Shown: positions 50,707 to 61,100 of the stretch, piece after piece
How positions within the stretch are numbered: the stretch's first letter is position 1
Layout of the letters: each line of letters begins with the position of its first letter
Source of the DNA: UBA6244 sp965140775
GTDB taxonomy: Bacteria; Bacteroidota; Bacteroidia; Bacteroidales; F082
Length of the DNA stretch: 64,000 nt
Reading direction: 5' to 3'
Assembly (NCBI GenBank): GCA_965140775.1
Contig: OZ223471.1
Span: 4,092,001-4,156,000 of the forward strand
Notes under the pieces: model-generated
Database searches by the model: none
Seen by the model: only the letters and a program-made list of their open reading frames with translations
What the model was told of the DNA's origin: nothing
Translations under genes and position numbers: made by a program

Positions 50707-51549
50707 TTATATAAATTCGGCAAGTTTACCCGCTTTTTCCACACGTACACCCTTGGGGGTATCGGTCAAAGTGCAAGCCTCATGGAACAAATCGTGCTCA
50801 AAAAACAAGACATAATTATGTTCAAGCGCTTCCGCATAAAAACGTTCTTTGTCGTGGAGGGTTTGCAGCGGACGGGTATCGTAGGCCATAATCCAGGGCA
50901 TGGGAATGTGCGCTGCCGAAGGCATGAGGTCGGCCATGAACACCACCGTTTTTCCATTTGCATGGATGTGAGGGATTACCTGTCCGTCGGTATGACCGTT
51001 GTATAATTTAAAAGTAATGTTGGGAATAAATTCGCCTTCTTCATCAATCAATTTCAGATGACCGCTTTCCTGAATAGGTTGAATGTTTTCCTTTAAAAAG
51101 GAAGCCTTTTCGCGACGATTGGGATTGGTAGCCCATTCATACTGTTGTTTGCTGGTCCAGTAGGTAGCATTGGGGAAAGCCAGTTGGTATCCGGTTTTGT
51201 CAGCATTCCAGGCAACGCTTCCACCACAGTGGTCGAAATGCATGTGGGTAAGAATCACGTCGGTAATGTCTTCGGGTCGGTATCCGGCTTTTTCAAGAGA
51301 ATTTTCCAGGGTATCCTCGCCGTTGAGGTAATAGTGGCTCAGCCATTTTTCGTCCTGCTTGTTGCCGATGCCGTTGTCGATAAGAATTTTGCGATCGCCA
51401 TCCACCACCAGGAGACAGCGCATGGCCCAATTGCAGAGATTGTTTTCGTCGCAGGGATAAGCTTTTTGCCACAACACTTTGGGCACCACACCAAACATGG
51501 CACCACCATCAAGTTTCAGATTTCCGGTTTCTATGGGATAAAGTTTCAT
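50707..51549 (-). CDS. Metallo-beta-lactamase-fold hydrolase (lactonase-like)
   Basis: The protein has 280 residues from ATG 51549. The metal motif is VILTHMHFDHCGG (HxHxDH), with LYNGHTDGQV (third His) and VVFMADLMPS (Asp) following. The N-terminal MKLYPIETG and the layout resemble quorum-quenching lactonases and related hydrolases, but the substrate is not known. The longer open frame (to 51732) is rejected because the family start and the -7 box both fit ATG 51549. It heads an operon with cutC, yraN and a small membrane protein. Confidence 0.85.
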   Translation of the reverse strand: MKLYPIETGNLKLDGGAMFGVVPKVLWQKAYPCDENNLCNWAMRCLLVVDGDRKILIDNGIGNKQDEKWLSHYYLNGEDTLENSLEKAGYRPEDITDVILTHMHFDHCGGSVAWNADKTGYQLAFPNATYWTSKQQYEWATNPNRREKASFLKENIQPIQESGHLKLIDEEGEFIPNITFKLYNGHTDGQVIPHIHANGKTVVFMADLMPSAAHIPMPWIMAYDTRPLQTLHDKERFYAEALEHNYVLFFEHDLFHEACTLTDTPKGVRVEKAGKLAEFI

Positions 51550-51573
51550 AATAGTACAGGTTGATTGAATGGG

Positions 51574-51581
51574 CAAAAATA
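51574..51581 (-). promoter_or_regulatory. Predicted -7 box of the MBL-cutC-yraN operon
   Basis: On the minus strand the bases read TATTTTTG, matching TAnnTTTG, 24 bp before ATG 51549, which supports that start. Confidence 0.55.
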
Positions 51582-52139
51582 AAGATAATCCATGAGTGAG
51601 GGAACAACCCGGATGAAATGATAAAAGAAAGGAATTGTGGATGGAGATATTACGGGAGGCGGCGGTATCAGACATGAAAAAGTGCTCAGGTACAGGAAAC
51701 AGCACCACTAATGACCACAGGAGCCATTTCAATCAGAGGTTTTTGGGCATTTGTCATGATTCATGCACAAAATCTCGTGTCTGTTCAGATGACACCTGAC
51801 AATTTGTATTGAATTTAAATTTTGTGGAATTTTACGTGGTTTTGCCCGCCGATTGTCATTTGTTTGCAGATTTGATTACTTTTGATAGCTTTTTAGTATA
51901 AAGGAAATCGGATAGTCACCAAATGGGTGATGACACTTCAGCCAAATATCCGGATAAAAGTATTTTGAATTAAGAATTAATTTTGGAAAGTGCAGAAGTT
52001 TACAAAATAATCGAATTAACAAGTAATCCCTCTGTCATTGGGGTTTCCGTATCTTTTGTTTTGCATGCTTGATGGCTTTTTTTATAAATAAATCATCTTT
52101 GTAATGTAACATATTGCAGCCCATACAAACCACAACCAT
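51582..52139. other. Long spacer upstream of the giant adhesin gene
   Basis: No gene is supported. A palindrome lies at 51907-51955, with inner arms TCACC and GGTGA (51916-51930) and outer arms ATCGGATA (51907-51914) and TATCCGGAT (51947-51955). CATCTTTG at 52094-52101 is one mismatch from TAnnTTTG and may be the -7 box of the adhesin gene, 38 bp before its ATG. Confidence 0.45.
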
Positions 52140-55100
52140 ATGATTAAATCTTTACGCTTTACTACAATTAACACAAAACTTGCGAGATATTTTTCCTGGA
52201 CCCGGGCAATTTTCACCCTTATGACGATGATTTTGGGGATCATGCCTTCACAAACAAGGGCGGAGGGATCGAAGGAGATTTATGTTAATAACCGAACGAC
52301 CTCTCTTTATTTTTGTAATGATAAAATTGAGCATTGCAATCCTTTGTCTGGTGGAAGTGGTGACCGAATACAATTTGCCACCTTCGATTGCGATGAGCAG
52401 GAGCGCCTGTATTTTGAGATCGCTGATCCCGGTGAGATTGTTTATATGGGGTTTCAAGGTGGTAATGATGTCGGGTCAAATAATAAAATTGTTTATCGCA
52501 TCGTAAAACTTGGTGGTGGTATTGTACAAACTGAAACAGATATCCCTACGAGCGGAATAGGATATATCAACAACATCTCGGAAGCCAGAGTTGGTCCCGC
52601 CATTCTATTTGGAGCAGGTGGCTATAGTCAGTTAACATTCGACCCAAGTGAAGCAGGAAGCTATTTTATTGAATTTAACTTGGTTAACAATGTTTCAGGA
52701 GCCACGGTAATTAATACCTGGTCGATGAGTCTTTTTGATATTACAGTGGCCGATAACGCAGGTAATGCCATTCCCGGACGATTACATTCCAAGGCCTGGC
52801 AATTTACAGAAAATAATAATTGCGATGCTACCTTTTATATTTATTCCGATGATGGTATCGTAACTGCATTGACATACAACGATATGTCAGGGGGTGCATG
52901 GGTCAATTTTTGTAATCAATTTGGAACGGGGCTTACAGGTGATTGGAATTTGGACAAAAAGTCTTATGATGGTTATGTTTACGCCCCTCAATACCCTCTG
53001 TTTTTAAATAATCCCGATGAAAATTTATTTCCCAATGGGATTACGGGTTCAATTATAGGCACACCATCCGGACATCCCTATTGTAATGGAACCGTTGATT
53101 TTGATATTGAAGTTGATAAGGCAGGAAATGTGCTGCTAACTCTGAGTTTACCTCTCCCGTACCTTAGCGTGGATATTTCGTATGATGTTGTTGCTGGGGT
53201 AAACACCATCCAGTGGGATGGCCTTGATGGCAATGACATTCAAGTACCTCACGATACGCCCATTACTTTTTCGGTAACTTACATTAACGGGCTAACCAAT
53301 TTGCCTTTGTATGATGTGGAAGGCAATCAAAATGGGTTTGTGGTCGAATTGGTAAGACCTACCAGTGGATCCTCTCCCGGGTTATCGTGGGATGATCGCG
53401 ATATTTTATACCAAGGAAGTTATGGCAATCAAGTTGATGGATGTGTAAGCAATTCGTCGCCTTGGTCTGGTTGTCATCAATGGTCAGGTAGTGGATGGAC
53501 TGGATTTGGAAACGAAAAGACAATTAATACGTGGTGGTTTAGTTCTTCGGAAACCTCTGCTGCGGTTAATATGGCCGAGTTAAGATTGCCCGATGTTCCG
53601 GCCTGGATAAATAATATAGATGAAGTCTGCCCGGGTCAAACAGTAGAGTACTCAGTTGACGAACCCAACAGCACCACCTTTGTTTGGACTTTTGACGGTG
53701 CACCCCTTCCCTCCACGGGAAATACGGCCAGCATCACTTTTGGTCCCACAGCTACCAGCGGCGACGTTGCCGTTTATGGCACCAACAGTTGTGGCGATGG
53801 ACCCGTTCTTACACTTTTTGTTACGGTACTACCCTCGGCCGTGGTGGATGCAGGTTCAGATGGACATACCTGTACAACAACGCCTTATTTCTTGTTCGAT
53901 GCCTCGGCTGCCGACTGGAGTGCTTTGGAATGGACTACCTCGGGTAGCGGAACATTCGACAGCCGTTTTAACACAGAGCAAACAAATTACAATCCATCAG
54001 CAGCCGATGTGGCCAGTGGATCGGTTGTATTAACATTGAATGCCACACCCAACCTTCCATGTACGGATGTGGTTACCGACTTCATCACCCTCACCATCGA
54101 CCCGCTTCCGGTTGCAGATGCGGGAACCTATACTTCAACACATTTTTGTGCCACGGCTGACTTTTCACTGGATCAGGCAGATGCACAAAACAACAGTGGC
54201 GTTTTGTGGACGACTTCGGGCGATGGCACTTTCATTCCCAATGATGCTACACTGCAGGCCACCTACGTACCCGGTCCCACAGATGCCGGAAACGTGGACC
54301 TCACGCTTACCGCCATCGCCAATGTGGGCTCCGCATGTTCCGATGTTTCTGATATGATATCGCTCACCATTGATCCACTTCCATTAGCAGACGTGGGAAC
54401 CTATGGCGATTTATCGGTTTGTGAGGATGGTTCATTTTGGCTCAACTTAGCCACCACCACCCACAGTAGTGGCCTTATGTGGACCACCAGTGGCAATGGA
54501 ACATTTGATGACAACACACGTTTGGATGCCACCTATACTCCCGGTTCCAATGATATCGCAGCAGGAACCGTTGACCTCACCCTGACTGCCATGGCCGATG
54601 GTCAGTGCCTCTCTCCCGCGGATGATGCCACCAGCAGCCTTACACTGGCAGTGGTACGCAACCCTTTGGCCACCATCACCAGCGCTGCCAACCCCATGTG
54701 TTCCAATGCAACGTACAACCTTAGCAGTACGGTGACAGATGCCTCCTCCTTTCAATGGAGTGGTGGAGCAGGCACTTTTGACGATAACACCTCATTGACA
54801 CCCATTTATACACCGGGCCAGCCGGATATTGATGCCGGATCGGTTACCCTGACCCTCACGGCGATGCCACTGAATCCATGTGCTGTTGTGTCAACTGTTG
54901 ATATTACCATCCCCATCGTCAAGGAGCCAACAGCCGATGCAGGTCCCGATGAGTTAAGTTGTCAGGATGCACCCTATGTGATTTTGGCCAATGCCACCGA
55001 ATACAGTAACCTGATCTGGACAACCACGGGAGCGGGAATGCTTGACGAAACAGATCTGCTTAACCCCGTATATACCCCAACCATTTTTGAATTTGGTCCG

Positions 55101-58100
55101 GCCGGAGGTATTGATTTTACCCTGGAGGCTGTGGGCAACGGACCATGTGCTTCTGCCTTTTCATCCATGCACCTGCAGATTAATGAAGGTTCTTCAGCAG
55201 ATGCCGGTTCGGATGAACTGGCTTGCGCCGAATTATCATTTAATTTCGCCAATAGTGCCAGTCCACCGGCGTTTTATAATGCCAATTCCATTCTGTGGAC
55301 AGTAAGTGGCGACGCTACAGGCGGGTCTTTTGCTGCGGGAACCGAAACCCAGCGTTTCCCCGTTTATAATTTAGGAACCAATCCCGTAGCCTATCCCATC
55401 ACCCTCACTTTTACCATGTCGGTTGAAACACCTCCCTTTTGTGAGGAATCCGATCAAATGGAACTTACCGTGGTAGATTATCTGCCCGGCGCCCCCCTCA
55501 CCCCCGACCAAACCATCTGCTACAACATCGTCCCTGCCCAGATGGAAGTAAGTGCCCCCACGGGCGGTGTAGGCACCTACAGCTACCAATGGCAGAGCTC
55601 CACCGACAATGTCACCTTCACCGACATCCCCGGAGCCACGGCCCTGACCTACCTGAGTCCCACCTCCTTATTGCAGACCACCTACTTCAAAAACGTACAA
55701 AGCTGCGATTGCGGCAGCAAGGAAACCCCGGTGATCACGGTCAACGTGTGGGATGAATTTTTGGCCGGCGCCCCCGCCCCCGACGAAATCATCTGCTATA
55801 GCAACCAACCCCAGCTGCTGGTGGCCGATGCCCCCACAGGAGGCGATGGAGTTTACACCTACCAATGGCAAAGCTCCACTGACAACATCACCTTTAGCGA
55901 CATCACCGGAGCCACCACCCTGAGCTACCAACCCCCCTTACTTACCCAAACCACCTATTACAGGTTGCGACAGACCAATACCTGTGCACTTGTATTCACC
56001 CCCACTACCACCATCGGCGTGCTGGATGAGTTCATCCCCGGCGCCGTGAGTGGCGACCAGCTCATCTGCTACAATACCCAGCCCGCCCCCGTGAGTGCCG
56101 ATCCCCCCACCGGTGGTGATGGCAACTACACCTACCAGTGGCAAAGCTCCACGGACGATATCACCTACACCGATATCACCGGCGCCACCAACCTGAGCTA
56201 CCAACCCGGCCTGCTGACCACCCCCACCTACTACCACCTGAACCAGATATGCATCTGTGGCACCGTGACCACCGCCTCCATTTTCGTGGATGTACATCCC
56301 GACTACAACGTGGGCAGCATCAGTGGTGATCAGACCATCTGCTACAATACCATCCCCACGGCAATCTTGGGAACCGCCCCCACCGGAGGCGATGGCAACT
56401 ACACCTACCAATGGCAGAGTTCCACCAACAATGTCACCTTTTTGGATATTCCCGGTGCCACCCAAATCGATTACCAAAGCGGAGCCCTGACCACCACCAC
56501 CTACTTCAGACAAGTACAAAGCAGTGGATCAGGCTGTGGAATAGAAAACACCAATACGGTGACCGTAACCGTTTACAACGAATTCTTACCAGGAAACGCC
56601 ACCGGCAACCAAACCATTTGCTTTAACACCATTCCCACCCTGCCCCTGCACGGCACCGTTCCCACGGGCGCAGACGGCATCTATAGCTACCAGTGGGAAA
56701 AATCACAGGCAGGCGGACCCTATACCCCCATCGGAGGCGCCACATCACTGGATTACAGCGAGCCCAACGCCCTGCAAACCACCACCAACTACCGCCTGAT
56801 GCAAACCTCCGGATGCGGCAGCATCTACACCAACATCGTCACCATCACGGTAAACGATCCCCCCAACGTGGTGGCCGTATCCAATATCAGCTCCGTGTGT
56901 GTGAACAACGAAGTCACCTTTAGTGGATTCAGCACCGACAACGTCACCTGGATGTGGAACTTTGGCGATGGCACCACCAGCACCGACCAAAACCCACCCC
57001 CACATACCTACACCATCTTTGGAAACTACCTGGTGACCCTCACCGTCACCGACGTGATTGGCTGCAGCAACGCCGACACCCTGATGATCGACGTGGTAGA
57101 ACCCCCCATAGTTGATTTTAGCTATGCCATAGACACCTGTCAGAAGATCATCTTCACTGATGAGAGCATCGCCCCCGCGGGCTACTTTTTGGTAGACTGG
57201 TACTGGGAACTGGGCGATGGCACCACCGATTCAGGCCCCACTTTCAGACACCAATACCCAGCAGGAGGGGTTTACACGGTTACTTTAACTGTTACCAGTG
57301 AAAAAGACGGAGATTTCTGTACCAACAGCACCTCCCTGCCCGTAATCGTCCCCAACACCCCCACCATCTACTACACCTGGGATCCCGAGCCCACCTGTTT
57401 GATGGACACCACCTTCTTCTACGGTGCTTCGGGCACCCCCATCACCGATTGGTACTGGAACTTCGACGATGGCCACGACACCACCGGACAATATGCCGGA
57501 CATGTGTTCGACAACCCCGGAACTTATGACGTGATCCTCTACATCACCGACACCAACCTGTGCCAGAACAGTCTAAGCCAACAAGTCACCGTCAACCCCA
57601 TCCCACAGGTGAGCATGCAAATCTTCGATTCGCCCACCTGCGCCGGGGGCATGACCAGCTTTACAGGAAGTGCCGATACCGGCATCGAATTCTGGTGGTG
57701 GGACTTTGGCGATGGCGGCATCAGCGAAGACCAAAACCCCGTTCACAGCTACACCAATGGCGGCACCTACACCGTCACCTTAACCGCCACCGACTCGGCA
57801 GGCTGCTCCGCAACTGCCACAGGAGAGATTATCGTGGTACCCACCCCCACGGCCGACTTTAGTTACACCATGAGCGGCTGCAACCTGTTTGCCTTTACCG
57901 ACAACAGCACCCTGCCCCCGGGCTATCAGCCCTATAGCAGACTCTGGGACTTTGGTGATGGCAGCACCTCCGATGTCCCCAATCCCGTACACACCTATGC
58001 CACGGGAGGCTTCTACGATGTCAAACTGGTGTTCACCAGCGATAGCCTGACATACCAATGCAGCGACAGCATCACCAAGACCGTGCAAGCCCCCAACACC

Positions 58101-61100
58101 CCCAATGCCACCTTCACCTGGGCACCCAACCCCGCCCAGGCAGGCGACAACATCGGCTTTTTTGCCACCAGCGGCAGCACCATCACCAACTGGGCATGGG
58201 ACTTTGCCGATGGCGGCACAGCCACGGGACAAAACACCACCCACACCTACACCAACCCCGGCGACTACGATGTGAGCCTGACCGTCACCGATGTAAACGG
58301 CTGCACCTTTGAAACCGTGATACAAGTAAACGTAGGCGGACTACCCCCTGTTGATTTCACCTGGGACAACGCCTGCGAAAACACCCCCATCCAGTTCACC
58401 ACCGATGCCACCATAACCGATGTGGGTGCCGTGGCCATCTACGACTGGGACTTTGGCGATGGTACAAGCAGCAACAACCAGGATCCCCTGCACACCTACC
58501 TCAACGCGAACATGTACGATGTCACCCTCACCATTATCGATACCCTGGGATACACCAACAGCGTTACCCACCAGGTAGAAGTGATGCCCGAGCCCATCAG
58601 CATGTTTTCCATCAGCAGTCCCAACTGCGAGAACGCAGAAACCTTCTTTGAAGACTACAGCATTCCCCTGAGCGGCTATCTCACCACCTGGGAGTGGGAC
58701 TTTGGCGATGGCAGCCCCATTATCACCATTAACCACCCCGACGATCCCGATGTAAGCCACATTTACCCAGGTACAGGCACCTACACCGCCATGTTAACGG
58801 TCACCACCAGCGATGGCTGTCAGGCAACCAATAGCCAGGACGTCACCATCACCCCATCACCCATTGCCCAGATCGACTACGATGCGGGCTGCATGAGCGG
58901 ATCCATCAGCTTCCACGATGTGAGCAGTGAAAACGGCGCCGGCAGCATCATGGCATGGCAGTGGAACTTTGGCGACCCCGCCAGTGGATCCTCCAACCAG
59001 AGCAGCCAGAGCGATCCCACCCACTTGTTCAGCGGTCCGGGCACCTATGAAGTCACCTTAAGCATTCAAAGCCAAAGCAACTGCACGGATGCCGACACCA
59101 TAGAAATCACCATCACCGATGCCCCCGAAGTGGACTTTACTTTCACCCCCGCCTGTATGCATGAACCGGTAAGCTTTACCATCACCGATCTGACAGGACT
59201 GGATCAATACTATTGGGACTTTGGCGATGGCCACACCAGCCAGCAGCCCGATCCCGAAAACACCTACGACAGCCCCGGCGACTTCCAGGTAAGCTTAACC
59301 GTACAAACCACCGATGGCTGCACGGCCACCCAAACCCAAACGGTGACGGTGAACCCCCTGCCACAGGCCAGCTTTGAGTACAGTCAGCCCACCTGCGTCG
59401 GCGATACCATCTTCTTCTTAAACTTAAGCAACAGCCCCAATGGCGCCATTGTAAAATGGGAATGGGACTTTGACGATGGCAATACCGAAACCATCCTGGC
59501 ACCCAACAGTGGCAACACCAGCCACGTGTATACCAACGACCAGAGCTACGATGTTACCCTGACCGTTACCGACTCCGACAGCTGTCAGAACACGGTCACC
59601 AGAACGGTGATCTCCGTAGCCAGTCCCGTGGCAGAGTTCAACTGGGAAGACGCCTGCTTTGGTCAGCCCACCCAGTTTTATGATCTGACCAACAACACCC
59701 CCGACATTGGCAGTTGGTACTGGGATTTTGGCGACCCCCTCTCGGGCAACACCAACACCAGCACCTACCAAAACCCCACCCACGTGTTCAGTAGCCCGGG
59801 CGATTACACCGTCACCCTGATTGTGACCAACACCCAGGGCTGCGACGACACCATCACCCACGATCTGAGCGTGAACCCCGCCCCCGATGTGAGCTTTACC
59901 ATGAGCAGCGACACCCTGTGTGCCAACACCCCGGTAAGCTTTGCAGGCACCTCCACCGCACAGATCAGCACCTGGTACTGGGACTTTGGCGATGGCGGCT
60001 ATGCCCTGACCCAAAATGCCGACTACCTGTACAACGCCCCCGGCACTTACACCGTGACACTAACGGTCACCGACCTGGCAGGCTGTGAGGCTTCCACCAG
60101 TCAGCAGATCGTGGTCAAAGATCCACCCCTGGCCAACTTCAGCTACCAGAATGCCTGTTTGGGCGACACCACCTACTTCACCGATGAAAGCTACAGTCAG
60201 CTGGGCTACATAGCCAACTGGGAATGGGATTTGGGCGATGGAACTACCGCCAACATCCAAAACCCCACCCACCTGTACGCCACCAACGACGACTTTCAGG
60301 TAACCCTTATTGCCACGGACAACTACGGCTGTGCCGACACCATCCGCCAATGGGTGAAGGTACGAACCCGCCCCATCGCCAAAATCGAAAGCTTTGTCCA
60401 GGTATGTGATCCTGCCGGACAGGTTTACTTCTTTGATGGCAGCGAGCCCGGAGCCGATGGCAGCCCCATCCAAACCTGGGAATGGAACCTTAACGAAGGC
60501 TATTACAGCACAGAAATCGATCCCGAGTATATTTACGATATCACCGACACCTGTTACCAGGTAACCCTGACAGTGACCGATGACAACGCGTGTTACTCCA
60601 CCGACACGGTAGAAGTCTGCGTGTTTGGACAATTGGAAGTAGAGATCACCGCCGATCAGGTTTGTTTGACACAGCCCACGACCTTCTATGCCCACTACCT
60701 GCCCGAGAACGACAGCGTGGCCAGCTACAGCTGGAACTTCCACGATGGCACCCCACAGATTACCACCTACCACGACAGCATCCAACACACCTTTGCCAAT
60801 CCCGGGCTTTACAATGTAGAGCTCATGGCCGTGGACACCAATGGCTGCTCGGCCTACGCCAGCCTGGAAATCACCATCGATAGCCTGCCCACCCCAAGAT
60901 TTAGCTATGAGGCAGGTGCCTGTGACACCCCCATGCAGTTCACGGATGAATCACTACACGGAGGCAACTTTATAGAAACCTGGTACTGGGACTTTGGCGA
61001 TCCGCTCAGCAGCGAGCCCAACACCTCCACCGCTCAGAACCCCACCCACCTGTATTCACCCAACGACAGCAGCTACCAGGTCAAGCTCATTGTCACCAAC

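Noticed and set aside
51550..51732. N-terminal extension of the MBL hydrolase
   Set aside because: The family start MKLYPIETG and the -7 box at 51574-51581 both place the gene start at 51549.
60060..60788. Long antisense frames on the minus strand under the giant adhesin (also 56938-60014)
   Set aside because: They mirror the GC-rich PKD codons, giving Gly/Val-rich sequence without domains, and lie entirely inside a recognised gene.
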